A stretch of 64,000 bases of DNA from Aegilops tauschii subsp. strangulata (taxonomy: Eukaryota; Streptophyta; Magnoliopsida; Poales; Poaceae): positions 142,244,885 through 142,308,884 of the forward strand of contig NC_053038.3 of the NCBI RefSeq assembly GCF_002575655.3, given 5' to 3'. The position numbers were made by a program, and so were the translations under genes. This document shows positions 22,909 to 35,700 of the stretch, piece after piece (positions within the stretch are counted from its first letter, which is position 1; the number at the start of each line of letters is the position of its first letter). The notes below the pieces were generated by a model that was given only the letters and a program-made list of their open reading frames with translations, was not told the origin of the DNA and made no database searches.

Positions 22909-25900
22909 GCATCCCCAAGCTTAATTCCTACTCATCCTCGAGTAGGTAAATGATAAAAGAAATAATTTATGAAGTGTGAATGCTAGCAAAGTGCATAAGT
23001 TTGATCAATGATAATTTAAATCACTTATCCTAGCATCATAACAGCAATTCTTTCTTATAAAACTTCTCATGTTATAGTGGCAACCAATTCACATGTTAAG
23101 GTTCAAACAATGAACTCTCTTGAAACTCAACAACCTATGTTCTTAGTTACCAAGCAATTGCAATTCAACTTATTCAACAGAGTTTAAGTAAGAGCTCCAC
23201 ATACTCAGCCATCATTTAGTCTTCTATGATTGCTAACACTCACCGCATACTCATGAGCAAAACGTTTCAACCGGACACAAAGAAAGATAGGGGCTTATTG
23301 TATTGCCTCCCAACGTATTCACCTCAAGGATGATGTCGACAATAATAACTCATGCTACCCATATTCAACTGGACATATGTGCCTAGATCTTTCCTCGCCA
23401 CATGATGCTTGCCAAAGGAGAAAAATAAAAAGGAATAGAGAGAATAACTTTGAATCTTTGCATTAAAGTAAATACTGAAAAGTAAAAGATAGGCCTTTCG
23501 CAGAGGGAAGCAGAGGTTGCCATGCGCTTATTTGTTTGTATGCTCAATACCTTAGTGCAAAAGAACGTCACGTTATATTGCCCCTTATGATAGCAATCTT
23601 TATTATGCAGTCCGTCACTTTTCTTGCTTTGCCATCATAAGTTCGTATAACGCTCAATTTTCTCTTACACTAAATGATCTAACACTTTTAGAAGCAATTT
23701 TTATTGCCTTATTGCACCGATGACAACTTACTTGAAGGATCTTGCTCAATCCTTAGGTAGGTATGGTGGACTCTTGAAAATAAGATTTGGGTTTAAGGGT
23801 TTTTGGATGCACAAGTAGTATCTCTACTTGGTGCGGAATTTTTGGTAGCAAATATGGGGGGCAAGCACCACATGTTGAAGGATCTATGACAATATGAATT
23901 CTATGTGAATATGAGCAAACATAAATCATTACGTTGTCTTCCTTGTCCAACGTCAACAATTTTGGCATATACTATTTTTATGGGGGCTCAAAATCACAAA
24001 ACATTTCTAGGATAGTATATTTGCATGTGAAAGTTCTCTTCCTTACACTAATTATTCGTGAATTGCTTGTATGACCAATATTGCGATTGTCAAGCCTCAA
24101 AAGATTTCACTTTCTAAACCCAATGTGAAGCTACCACTAGGCATGATATGATTTCAAATTTATGATATTCAATTTATTCAACAATTTACTCATAGGATAT
24201 AAGTGAAGCACAAGAGTAAATGACAAGCTACTCCAAAAAGATATAAGTGAAGATCAAGTGAGTAGTTAAGTAAATAGCTGGCTAAGTGAAGACTCTCTTT
24301 TATTTAAAAACTTTCAGATCTAAGTATTTTATTCAAACAACAAAAAAAAGATGACATTCCAGGGATAGCACAACTCATGTGAAGAAGCAAAAACTTAGGC
24401 TCAACCGATACTAACCGATAATTGTTGAAGAAGAAAGGTGGGATGCCTACCAGGGCATCCCCAAGCTTAGATGCTTGAGACTTATTGAATATTATCTTGG
24501 GATGCCTTGGGCATCCCCAAGCTTGAGCTTTTGTGTCTCCTTAATTCTTCTCATATCACGGTTTTCCTAAACCTCAAAAGCTTCATCCACGCAAAACTCA
24601 ACAAGAACTCGTGAGATAAGTTAGTATAAACCAATGCAAAAACCTTATCATTCTCTACTGTAGCAAATCACTAAAATTATTATTCAACATTGCATACTAA
24701 ATGCCTCTGCATATTTAATACTCCTATCCTCAAATAGATTCATTAAACAAGCAAGCATATGCAAACAATGCAATCATAACAGCAATCTGCCAAAACAGTA
24801 CAGTCTGTAAAGAATGCAAGAGTATCAATATTTATTCAACTCCAAACATTATGAAAATTTACCACACTATAGATAATTTATCAGAGCTTATTATGCAAAA
24901 AGTTTCAACATTTTATCACACTCTGACTTTTCTAGGGAATTTTTGCAACAGCGGTAAACTTTCTGTTTTCAAACAACAACGTGTATACTTGCAAAATAAG
25001 CATGGCAAAGGTTATCAATGCCACTCTTATTGAAATAAAAGATGGAAAACATTATTCTAAATAACAGCAAGCAAATTCTTAACAAAATAAATTGAACCTC
25101 CAAGCAAAACACATATTATGTGACGAATGAAAACATAGCTCCAAGTGAGGTTACCGATATTGTTGGAGACGAAAGAGGGGATGCCTTCCGGGGCATCCCC
25201 AAGCTTAGTTGCTTGGATCTTCCTTGGATATTACCTTGGGGGTGCCTTGGGCATTCCCAAGCTCAGGGTCTTGTCACTCCTCTCCTCATATCGACATCTC
25301 ACCCAAAACTTGAAATCTTCAATCACACAAAACTTAACGGAACTTTGTGAGATAGGTTAGTATGATAAAGAGCAAACAATTCCACTTTTGGTAGTGTCAA
25401 AGACAAGATTCATAATTGTTCTCACACAATGCCTACTGTAGCATATCATTTCTACAATTTTTTTTGAGCAATACAAGCCATAGAAACTAGAAGACAAGCA
25501 AACTATGCATTGAAAACAGAATCTGTCAAAAAACAGAAACAATCTGTAGTAATCTATACTCAAACCATACTTCTGCTACTCGACCACGTGAGAAATTTGT
25601 ATATTAATCTTCTGCAAAAAGAATCAACTCAAAAGCACCCTTCTGTTAAAAATGAGAATTATTTTCGTGAGTGCAAAAGTTTCTGTTTTTCAGCAAGATC
25701 AAAGCAACTATCACCCAACATGATCCCAAAGGCTTTACTTGGCACTTTATTGAAACAAAAGCTATAAAACATGATAAAAACAGTAGCGTAATCATGTGAA
25801 CACACAAAAACAGTAAGTAAAAGTGTTGGGTTGCCTCCCAACAAGCGCTTTTCTTTAATGCCTTTTAAGCTAGGCATGATGATTCACTGATGCTCACACA

Positions 25901-25930
25901 AAAGATAAGATTTGAAACACAAAGAGAGCA
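22909..25930 (-). other. Non-coding internal region of element A
   Basis: This is reverse-complement relative to element C: the PPT-type motif gcatccccaagctt at 22909, then sequence related to 9375-13067 but without the MITE. Two hairpin pairs lie at about 24445-24520 and 25177-25260. No gene is seen. Confidence 0.7.
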
Positions 25931-27553
25931 TCATGCATCATAAGTTCCTCTATCATAATAGTTTTCAGTAGCATCACGAATAGATTCATCAATATAACCA
26001 TTACATAAAGCATTATTTTCATGATCCACAAGCATAGAAAATTTATTACTCTCTATGGCATACATGTCATCATAATAATCATCATAGAAAGCAACTTTAT
26101 TGCCATAGTCAGTTGAAACCTCTTCCAAAATAGTGGATGTACCACTAAATAAAGTCATGACCTCTCCAAATCCACTTTCATCAATATTTTAATGAGATTC
26201 AACACCCTCCAAAATAGTGGGATCACTACTACCTAGAGTTGACACTCTTCCAAACCCACTTTTATCAATGTAATCATCATAAATGGGAGGCACTCTATCA
26301 TCAAAATAAGTTTGATCAATCAAAGTAGGGGGACTAAAAAGATCATCTTCATTAAACATAGCCTCCCGAAGCTTGGGAGAAACATTAATTGCAGCAAATA
26401 AATTCTCAAACATTTCATACTCGTCAAACATAGCATCCCCAAGATTGTGGCTTGGCATATCATAAGCATAATCATTCTCATCATTAATAGTATGAATGGC
26501 ACCAATAGTATAGCAAACATTATTATCATATTCTTCCAAGCAAGTGCTAAAAATATTTTCAAGATCATAAGGAATATCATTGTCTTCCCATCATAATCAT
26601 TGCAATAAGTAATAGGCATAAAAAAATCATCATCCTCCATCAACATATTTGATTCACTTTCATGAGGCACGATGGTGATGGGAGCAACATTATTTGGGAG
26701 AGATACCTTTTTACCTCTATTCTTTCTTCTTTTCTTCTTCTTCACCCTACCATGTGTGGGTTTAATTAATTTTTTTAAGCTTCTTGTGGGAGAGATTGAT
26801 TGGATAGGAAGCTCCTCCTCATTACCTGATTCATCATAATAAACAGTAGGAGGGTATTGGGAAACATTTTCCCTTTCATTAGTACTCTCTTCATATTCCA
26901 TTTGTTTTCTTGTCTTTAGGTAGTTGGCAATATAAGTATTCTCAATGCAATTTACCGCACAAAACATATAAATTTCTTCTAGATCAAAACCAAGAAACCT
27001 CTCGAGATTAAATTTTGGAATACCCTTAGTTATACGTTTCATTTCTTCATACCCCGAAAGAAGAGTAAGCTCTTTATGATGCTCAAGGGTAATCAAGTTA
27101 TCACAATTTTTGGACACCATTTGATTATGAAAGAATTTGTACTGGAGATTTAAAAATGACCATGTTCATTGCAAAGTTCACAAGGATGGCGAAAAAATTA
27201 AATCTTTCAGCATAATCATCTAGCCTCTCTTGCAACTTTTTCGTTTCTAAATATTTATGCTTCCTACAAAATCTATCTTCCCTCTTTGGTGTGCAATTAC
27301 ACTCCAAATTCACTCCACAAAAAGTGACATGCTTATAAGAAACATTTTTGTCATGACTTGTGCAATCATCATTAGCATTTTGGATATTCAAATAATTCAT
27401 ACTAAACATTGCAATCATGATCATCATTCAAATATTGTGTGCCAAGCATTTTATTGACTTCTTCTTCTAACAAGAGCACAATTTTCCGATCCATCATTTT
27501 CAAGAAAGATATTATAAAGATGATCAATAATATGATGCAACCTAAATTCCAGA
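25931..27553 (-). pseudogene. Gag-like ORF of element A, degenerate
   Basis: It is homologous to the element C gene at 7501-9374. The position of the start codon reads CTG (about 27553) where C has ATG. Frame breaks fall near 27490, 27420, 27170 and 26530, and a TAA lies just after the zinc-knuckle histidine. The longest open piece is 27120-26320 (SKNCDNLITLEHH.., the KKKKRRKNRGKK basic stretch). The knuckle region reads CELCNEHGH in one frame at about 27165-27135. The product would be the same Gag-like protein as in C. It cannot be translated as it stands. Confidence 0.75.
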
Positions 27554-27625
27554 CCAAACTAGTGATAAAGAAGAAACTAAATGATTTAATTGCAAGATCT
27601 AAAGATATACCTTCAAGCACTCACC

Positions 27626-27643
27626 TCCCCGGCAACGACACCA
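27626..27643 (-). other. Primer binding site of element A (tRNA-Asp type)
   Basis: The reverse complement reads tggtgtcgttgccgggga, matching the tRNA-Asp 3' end with two mismatches. It lies 10 bases from the 5' LTR border, as in elements B and C. Confidence 0.8.
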
Positions 27644-27653
27644 GAAAAGAGCT

Positions 27654-27905
27654 TGATGTCTACTACGCAACTTTATTCTTGTAGACACGTGTTGGGCCTC
27701 CAAGCGCAGAGTTTTGTAGGACAGTAGCAATTTTCCCTCAAGTGGATGACCTAAGGTTTATCAATCCGTGAGAGGTGTAGGATGAAGATGGTCTCTCTCA
27801 AATGACGCTGCAACTAAATACAAGAAATCTCTTGTGTCCCCAACACACCCAATACAATGGCAAATTGTATAGGTGCACTAGTTCGGCGAAGAGATGATGA
27901 TAAAA
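27654..27905 (-). repeat. Truncated 5' LTR of element A
   Basis: It matches the first 250 forward bases of 2027-3581 with about 14 differences and then stops abruptly inside gtgt, where E integrase sequence begins. The remaining 1.3 kb of the LTR is absent. Confidence 0.85.
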
Positions 27906-28780
27906 GTGTGGGGTTTGGATATGGTTGGACCTCTCAGGACTGGCAGGAGTGGCTTCACTCACCTGCTTGTAGCAGTCGACAAGTTCACCAAATGGATTGA
28001 AGCAAAGCCTATCAAGAACTTAGACTCAAGCACAGCCATCAGTTCTGTAAAAGAGTTGATATTGCGATATGAAGTCCACACAACATCATCATAGACAACC
28101 GCTCAAATTTCGACTCGGAAGAATTCAGAGAGTTCTGCGCTTCTCAGGGCACTTGGGTTGATTATGCATCCATTGCGCACCCGCAGTCCAATGGGCAAGC
28201 CGAGAGAGCAAATGGCCTGATCGTCCAAGGGTTGAAACCTCGGCTCAAGTGCGACCTTGAGCACGCAACCGGGGCTTGGGTGACTGGGCTACCATTTATC
28301 TTATGGGGATTGAGGACAACTCCCAACCGATCCACCAACCGAACCCCCTTCTTCATGGTGTATGGGGCTGAAGCTGTGTTACCGAGTGATCTGTATCACA
28401 ATGCGCCTCGAGTGGAACTTTTATTCGGAGGCTGAAGCAGAGCAAGCGCGTCAGGATGCAGTAGACCTTCTGGAAGAAGAGCGAGAAATGGCTTTGATTC
28501 AGTCGACTGTTTATCAGCAAGACCTTTGTCGGTTCCATGCTAGGAACATCAAAGGCCGAGCATTTCAAGAAGGAGACTGGTGCTCCGAGTGGACCAGCAA
28601 CGGTCTCACAAGCTTGCCCCCTGTGGGAAGGCCCCTTCCTCGTCACCAAGGTGCTGAACAGCGGAGCTTATCACCTCTACAACTTTGCAAAGAAGATTGA
28701 TGAGCCACGTGCTTGGAAAGCAGATCTTCTCCGCCGATTTTATACCTAACACCCGGATCGTCGAGATGTAATAAGAATAC
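27906..28780 (+). pseudogene. Integrase remnant of element E, copy 2
   Basis: It is about 95% identical to 1153-2026 (about 41 substitutions by hand) and covers the integrase core from WGLDMVGP to the C-terminus DLLRRFYT. Unlike copy 1 it keeps the second catalytic Asp (IIDN) but reads Arg where copy 1 has Gly in the next position. Single-base indels at about 28075, 28570 and 28620 break the frame. It begins at an illegitimate junction with the A LTR (shared gtgt) and ends in aatac, which is repeated at 37585-37589 where the 3' part of E resumes. Confidence 0.85.
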
Positions 28781-28793
28781 TGATGTCTACTAC
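28781..28793 (-). repeat. Terminal 13 bp of an A-type LTR (A')
   Basis: The sequence tgatgtctactac is identical to the LTR terminus at 27654. It follows the TSD aatac (28776-28780). The LTR is then interrupted by a CACTA-like end; the doubled tac fits the 3-bp TSD of such elements. Confidence 0.7.
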
Positions 28794-29546
28794 CACTGGT
28801 GCGCGTCGGTCCTAAACAAACGGTTTTTTACCCCTTTCCGCGACGACATTTGGAACCGTCGCCAAGTGAGTGTGGGCAATAGGGGGGTCCTTCCCACACG
28901 ACCCAGAAACCGTCAGGGATAGGGAGCCTTGATGCATACAGTTGTCCCTATATAACCGTTTCCGATATCTCGAATATCCCAAACGCTTCATCCTTGCTAC
29001 TCGTTTGTGCTCGCATTGCCATCGCACTCGGAGTTTTGTGGTTCTGCCTAAAACCAGGCAGATTCTAGGCACGGGAGCTTTCCAGGAAGATTCCAGGCAT
29101 GGGAGATTTATGATGCCTGGCACATCACAAACAGTTCATGATTATAAACTGTGTACGATAGGTAGACAATCACACACATTTAGTTTTCCCGCACCATATG
29201 TGATAGTGTCTGACATCACACACGCTTTGCGAACGGCAACTGTGTGCATGCTTGCACATGTTTCCTCTCTGTGAACCGTCTCGGATTATGGTGTATATCG
29301 CAAATGTTTGTGTTTTACCAACCGTGTGTGCCGTAATGACCTGCACAATGTAATTTCACCCTAATTTAATTGCTGCTATTTAAAATTGTACCTAATTTAA
29401 ACTTGAAAGTAGGCTATAGCTTTATTCATATCCATCAGGTTCAAACAACCAATGCATTATTCGATTCACGGGTACATATGTTTAAGAATTACAGAAGCAC
29501 CAAATAAAGAATGATGTACCAGGGTTCTATACTTGTACTATTACAG

Positions 29547-29986
29547 ATGGTAAAGAAAGAGGCGACAGACATTCCAGTTGCTGAACAAGCTGAAGAGGGA
29601 TGGCCCTATTGTGCTATCCTGGATGCAGAAGGCATGCAGGACTCTAGTCCAACCCCTTGTGATGGCCGGCCGCCAATCATGTAGTTTGAGAGGTAATCTT
29701 GAGTAAACTGCTTCAGGATCCACTACAAAAGAAAAAAGATTCAGATATTGTCATCTAACACAACTCATTACGGGCAGTAAAAAGAAGGCTACAGGGTTCT
29801 TACTTACCATCCTGCAGTTCACTGTTGTCTTGCATAAAGTGTAAACAAATAGTTCGATTCACATCTTTTGACCCATTTTAGTAAAAATCTTTATCAGTTT
29901 CCTCACTTGATGCTGGTTCATGAATATCTCATTTCCCCATGCGCAGAAAGGGTCGAAGTGTGGATCTTTGGCAATGATATATGTAC
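29547..29986 (-). pseudogene. B3-like gene remnant in the CACTA-like element
   Basis: Two exons are visible. Exon a, 29986-29808, follows a ttttag acceptor: GTYIIAKDPHFDPF.., HQVRKLIKIFTKMGQKM, a TGA, then IELFVYTLCKTTVNCRM, then donor gtaagt. Exon b starts at 29722 after tgtag and continues in phase (WILKQFTQDYLSNYMIGGRP) to a TAG near 29608. The TTVN..M..FT..YLS pattern resembles the start of B3-type domains common in transposon-borne grass genes. Two in-frame stops make it a pseudogene. Upstream exons were not found with confidence. Confidence 0.5.
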
Positions 29987-30587
29987 CTAAAAGCACCAAG
30001 TTAATATTAGAAGCAAAACCACAATTGAAAAATGATGTAGTACAACATTCCGTCCATCCCATTATATAAGATTTTATTACATGTATATCTAGACATCATC
30101 AGAACATTAAGGTAACGCTCTTCCTTGTTGCTATGTAGCCTGGGATTGCATATTTAGTCATTCAGTACAATGCATGTTGCTAAACAACAATTGAAAAATG
30201 AAAAGGCATGTTAACTGCAATATCCTTAACAGCAACCAAATATCGTAATTCATAGTGCTATTGTTGAAACTGTTATTGATGAAATTGAACTGCACAGCAA
30301 ATAGTTGCACATATAGAGCATCACATTGTGAAGAACTGAAATAAACAAGTCATAAGGACATCTCTAGGCGATCCTTAAAAAGTTAAAGGACTAAAACCCT
30401 TAGTGGATATATATATATATACTCCAGCAATTTTTGGCCTTTTCTAATCGACCCCCTAAACTTAAGGTTGTAAACTTCAATTTGATCAAGTTCAAAGAAG
30501 GTTCAACCGAAAGTAGCATGCATTCAAACATAAACATAGATAGTTTTGCATAACCGAACATAAAACATAAATTTAAACTAAGCTAAA

Positions 30588-31163
30588 CTACTTTCGGTCG
30601 AAGTAGAGGTTGAGCCAATCCTTCCTCGTCATGTACGGTGTGCCGTGAGCCGGGTCCGGGCCAGTACCGTCGTCGGGGTCGTTGGGGAAGGCACTCCTCC
30701 ACTCGTCGACATCGATCTCCTCGTCCTGGGGGCCCACCTCGACGCCCTCCATGCCGCTGTCGCCGCCGCCTTCGACCTCGTCATCCGAGGACAGCGATAA
30801 CCTTGCCGCCGTCCTCGCCGCCTTCGACCTCATCATCGGAGGAGAGCGCCATAACCTCACCGCCCTCCGCGCTGGTAAAGATCGCCCACTCCGCCTCCAC
30901 GAGCTCCGGGTGCTACCGGCGGAGCTCTTGCATGTAGGCCTCGTCGGCGGCCTTGGTCTCGAGACGCTCCCATGCCTCGCGGTCCTCCCGCGCCATAGCC
31001 GAGCTCACCACCCCTGGCTCCGACGGAATGAGGTGGACCGGACGTGTGCCGAAGGGGAAATTGAGCCTAGCCGCCACGCCGTGGTAGCGGACCTGCCAGC
31101 GGTCGTACTCCATGGCTACGAGCTCGGCCGTGTGGAAGCTACCGAGCCACCGGCGAGTGTGGG
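30588..31163 (-). pseudogene. AP2/ERF-like gene remnant, cut by element B
   Basis: Directly inside the element B border, the minus strand reads RRWLGSFHTAELVAMEYDRW.. then ARLNFPFG, the C-terminal two thirds of an AP2/ERF DNA-binding domain. The N-terminal part is missing at the junction. It is followed by an acidic tail with a TAG near 30913 and one frameshift near 30790, ending DWLNLYFDRK at 30588. The triplet-rich stretch (SSDDEVEGG repeated) may have caused the frameshift. Such AP2-like proteins are frequent in Triticeae transposons. It is not a functional regulator here. Confidence 0.6.
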
Positions 31164-32706
31164 TGATAATCCCCAAGTGCAGGGAATCATCGTAGCAATT
31201 TCCAAAGGTGGAAGTGATAAGTATGGAGTGTCGAGCCCACAAGGAGCTAAAGGTAAGATCAATATTCTCTCAAGCCCTATCTGCCACTGATACGACTCTA
31301 CGTACACCGAACGTTTGCTTCCAACTAGAAACGAGAAATAAAACTACGTTGTGGGTATGAAGAAGATAACTTTGCATGGTATCGGAGAGCTAAAATATAA
31401 AAGTAGGTGATGTTATCATAAAGTTAGAATATATCACTAAATATTATAAATAGCGAGTGTGGAATAATGGTGGATCGGTGTGCGGAATTGTCCTAGGCAA
31501 TTGTTAACAAGACCGGTAGTCGTCATTGCAATTTCATATGAGGGAGAGGCATAAGCTAACCTACTTTCTCTACTTGGATCATATGCACTTATGATTGGAA
31601 CTCTAGCAAGCATCCGCAACTACTAAAGATCATTAAGGTAAAACCCAACCATAGCATTAAAGCATCAAGTCCTCTTTATTCCCATACGCAACAACCCCCT
31701 TACTCGGGTTTGTGTTTCAGTCACTCACCAACCCGCTATAAGCGAATCATGAACGTATTGCAACACCCTACAACGGGAATCCCTCATGCTTGCGCGACAC
31801 GGAGGGCACCATAGGACAGCACCAAAATAAAACATTCAACTCGTACCAATCTAGATCATCAATCAACCCAAAGACAAAGGATATCTACTCAAAACATCAT
31901 AGGATGGCAACACATCATTGGATCATAATATGTGGCATAAAGCACCATGTTCAAGTAGGGATTACAGCGGGGTGCGGGAGAGTGGACCGCGTAAAATAGA
32001 TGAGGATGGTGATGTTGATGAAGACGATCACCGCGGCGATGATTCCCCTCCCGATGGCACTCCGGCGCCACCGAGAGAGAGGAGGAGAGGTTCTCCCCCT
32101 TGTGCTTCCTCCTCCATGGCCTCCCCCCTAGATGGGGAGAGGTTCTCCCTCTGGTCCTTGGCCTTCATGGCGATGATGGCCCCTTCGGGATCCTCCTCCA
32201 TGGCCTCCGGTGATGATGGCCCCCTCCGGCAGGGTGCCAGAGAGGGCCTAGATTGATTTCTCGTGGCTACAAAGGCTTGCGGCAGCAGAACTTTCGATCT
32301 AGGTTATTTTCTGGGGGTTTCTGTATTTATAGGAAGTTTTGGCGTTGGTTTCACGTCAAGGAGGGTCCCGAGTCCTCCACGAGGCAGGCCCACGCGCCCA
32401 GGGGTGGGGGCACCCCCACCCTCGTGGACGGCCCGGGACTCTTCTGGCCCAACTCTTTTACTCCGGGGTCTTCTTTTAGTCCATAAAAATCATCAAAAAT
32501 TGGCACGTCAATTGGACTCCGTTTGGTATTTCTTTTCTGTAAAACTCAAAAACAAGGAAAAAACAGAAACTGGCACTGGGCTCTAGGTTAATAGGTTAGT
32601 CCCAAAAATCATATAAAATAGCATATAAGTGCATATAAAACATCTAAGATGTATAATATAATAGCATGAATACTTCATAAATTATCGATACATTGGAGAC
32701 ATATCA
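31164..32706 (-). repeat. 3' LTR of element B
   Basis: The LTR is 1543 bp, forward start tgataatccccaagtgcagg, end ..cattggagacatatca. The first 650 bases match 36696-37341. The remainder is a subfamily distinct from A and C, although the terminal 150 bases remain alignable. Confidence 0.85.
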
Positions 32707-35700
32707 GCATCCCCAAGCTTAATTCCTGCTCGTCCTCGAGTAGGTAAATGATAAAAGAAATAATTTATGAAGTGTGAATGCTAGCAGGTGGACAAGTTTG
32801 ATCAATGATAATTTCAATCACCTTTTCTAGCATCATTATATGTCATAACAGTAGCTCATCTCATAAAACTTTTCATGATCAAGTAACAAGCTATTCACAT
32901 GTTAAAGTATAGATCATAAACTTTCTTGAAAACTAACAAACAGTGCTCTTAGTCATCAAACAATTGCAATTCATCTTATTTCCAGGAAGGGTCTATGTCA
33001 GAGCTTTGATTTAGCAAACTCCACATACTCAACTATCAATTAATCTTTCACAATTGCTAACACTCACGTGATATTTATGGGTTCAAAGTTTTAATCGGAC
33101 ACAGAGAAAGATAGGGGCTTATAGATTCGCCTCCCAACCTTTTACCTCAAGGGTAATGTCAACAATAATAGTTCATGATAACTAACATCCAATTGGATAT
33201 ATATATCAGGATCTTTCCAACACAATGTGCTTGCCAAAGGATAAAATGTAAAAAGAAAAGGTGAAGATCACCATGACTCTTGCATAAGGTATAAGATAAA
33301 ACTAAAAGATAGGCCCTTCACAGAGGGAAGCAGAGGTTGTCATGTGCTTTTAAGGTTGGATGCACAAAATCTCAATGCAAAAGAACGTCACTTTATATTG
33401 CCTCTTGTGATAGAGACCTTTATTATGCAGTCCGTCGCTTTTATTTCTTCCCTATCACAAGTTCGTATAAAGCTTATTTTATTCGCACTAATAGATCATA
33501 CATATTTAGAGAGCAATTTTTATTGCATGCACCGATGACAACTTACTTGAAGGATCTTACTCAATCCATAGGTAGGTATGGTGGACTCTCATGGCAAAAC
33601 TAGTTTAAGGGATGTTTGGAAGCACAAGTAGTATCTCTACTTGGTGCAAAGAATTTGGCTAGCATAAGGGGGAAAGGCAAGCTCAGCATGTTGGATGATC
33701 CATGACAATATATTTTATTTCGGATATAAGAAAACATAAACCATTACGTTGTCTTCCTTGTCCAACATCAACCTTTTAGCATGTCATATTTTAATGAGTG
33801 ATCACAATTACAAAAGATGTCCAAGATAGTATATTTATATGTGAAATCTCTCTTCCTTCAATATTCTTTCATGAATTGTTCAAGTGACCAATTCTGAGTT
33901 TGCTAACCTTCAATAAGTTTACTACCTATACTTATTATGTGTGAAGTCATTACTCCCCATGTTATAAGCATATGAAACATATATAAATTCAGATTTTATG
34001 ATATTCAATTCATTCAACCATTTACTCATAGGATATACGCGAAGCACGTGAGTAAATGACAAACTACTCCAAAAAGATATAAGTGAAGAACACTGAGTAG
34101 GCAAATAATTAACTAGCCAAGGGAGGATTCTATTTCATTCAAGATTTCAGATCCAATGATTTTATTCAAACAGCAAGTAAAAATGAAAATACGCTCCAAG
34201 CAAAACACATATCATGTGACGAATAAAAATATAGCTCCGAGTAAGGTATACCGATAGTTTTGAAGACGAAAGAGGGGATGCCTTCCGGGGCATCCCCAAG
34301 CTTAGGCGCTTGAGTCTTTCTTGAATATTACCTTGGGGTGCCTTGGTCATCCCCAAGCTTAGGGTCTTTCCACTCCTTATTCTCCTCATATCGATATCTC
34401 ACCCAAAGCTTGAAAACTTCAATCACACAAAACTTAACGAAACTTCGTGAGATAGGTTAGTATGATAAAGAGCAAACCATTCACTTTGGTACTGTCCAAG
34501 ACAAGGTTCATAGTTGTTCTCACACAATGCCTACTGTACCTTATCATTTCTACAATTTATATTGAGAAATATAAGCCATAGAAACTAGAAAACAAGCAAA
34601 CTATGCAATGAAAACAGAATCTGTCAGGAACAGAACAGTCTGTAATAATCTGAACAGAAACCATACTTCTGCTACTCGAAAAAATATGAAATAAATTGGT
34701 GGACGTGAGGAATTTGTCTATTAATCTTATGCAAAAATAATCAACTTAAAATCACTCTTCTATAAAAAATGGCAGCTAAACTCGTGAGCGCAAAGTTTCT
34801 GTTTTTTACAGCAAGATCACATTAACTTTCACCCAAGTCTTCCCAAAGGTCTTACTTGGCACTTTATTGAAACAGAAGCTTATAAAACATGATTAATACA
34901 GTAGCTTAATCATGTAGACACACAAAAACAATAAGGGTAAATATTGGGTTGTCTCCCAACAAGCGCTTTTCTTTAATGCCTTTTAGCTAGGCATGATGAT
35001 TTCAATGATGCTCACATAAATGATAGGAATTGAAACATAAAGAGAGCATCATGAAGAATATGACTAGCATATTTAAATCTAACCCTCTTCCTATGCCTAG
35101 GGATTTTGTGAGCACATAATTTATAGGAACAAGAATCAACTAGCATAGGAAGGCAAAACAAGTATAACTTCAAAACTTTAAGCACATAGAGAGGAAACTT
35201 GATATTATTGCAACTCCTATAAGCATATATTCCTCCCTCATAATAGTTTTAAGTAGCATCATGAATGAATTCAACAATATAACCATCACATAAGGCATTC
35301 TTTTCATGATCTACAAGCATAGAAATTTTTCTACTCTCCACATAAGCAAAAATTCTTCTCATTCGGAATAGTGGGAACACTAATTCCTAAAGTTGACACT
35401 CTTCCAAACCCACTTTAGATGATAGTATTATTCATACTCCAAAAGATATAAGTGAAGTTCATGAAGAATTCTACAATTAATATAGGCTAACCAATATCCA
35501 AGCTCAAAATGTATAAGTGAAGCACACGAAGCATTCTATAAAACCATACTCAAAAGATTTAAGTGAAGCACAAAGAGGAATTCTATAAGATCATACTTAA
35601 AAGATATAAGTGAAGCACATGAAGCATTCTATAAATTGATGAAGGGACATCTCACACTAGCATGGTTCTTGAATAAAAAGAAAAACACAAAGGACACAAA

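Larger units (their letters stand above)
2027..27905 (-). mobile_element. Element A: minus-strand LTR retrotransposon with gag-like ORF only, carrying nested element D
   Basis: In minus orientation the order is: a truncated 5' LTR (27905-27654), a PBS matching tRNA-Asp (27643-27626), a gag-like ORF (27553-25931), a long non-coding part, a PPT-type sequence ending gggatgc at 22909, and a 3' LTR (3581-2027). Element D (3587-22908) lies 5 bases inside the 3' LTR border and separates it from the rest. No protease, RT or integrase is seen, so the family is probably non-autonomous. The LTRs resemble the Triticeae group that begins TGATACGTCTCCAACG (Sabrina/WHAM-type names are possible but unverified). 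The two LTRs differ at about 14 of 248 comparable bases by hand count. The base five before the left end read aatat. Confidence 0.8.
28794..31163. mobile_element. CACTA-like DNA transposon, left end and interior only
   Basis: It begins cactggtgcgcgtcgg after a tac triplet. The first 550 bases contain short repeated motifs such as accgt(g/c)tgtg, aaacggttt and cacacac, as in CACTA subterminal regions. The interior carries B3-like and AP2-like gene remnants on the minus strand. The right end is lost at 31163, where element B begins. There is no transposase in the part seen. The CACTA call rests on the terminus and subterminal repeats. Confidence 0.5.

Noticed and set aside
27390..27560. Possible membrane protein (hydrophobic frame on the minus strand)
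   Set aside because: It is an out-of-frame reading of the degenerate gag-like gene of element A.
32263..32586. Open frames inside the B LTR, and similar ones in other LTRs (3206-3473, 5814-6228, 13174-13618, 51553-52425, 58407-59279)
   Set aside because: They lie in LTR sequence repeated at both ends, and overlapping frames on both strands are a composition effect.
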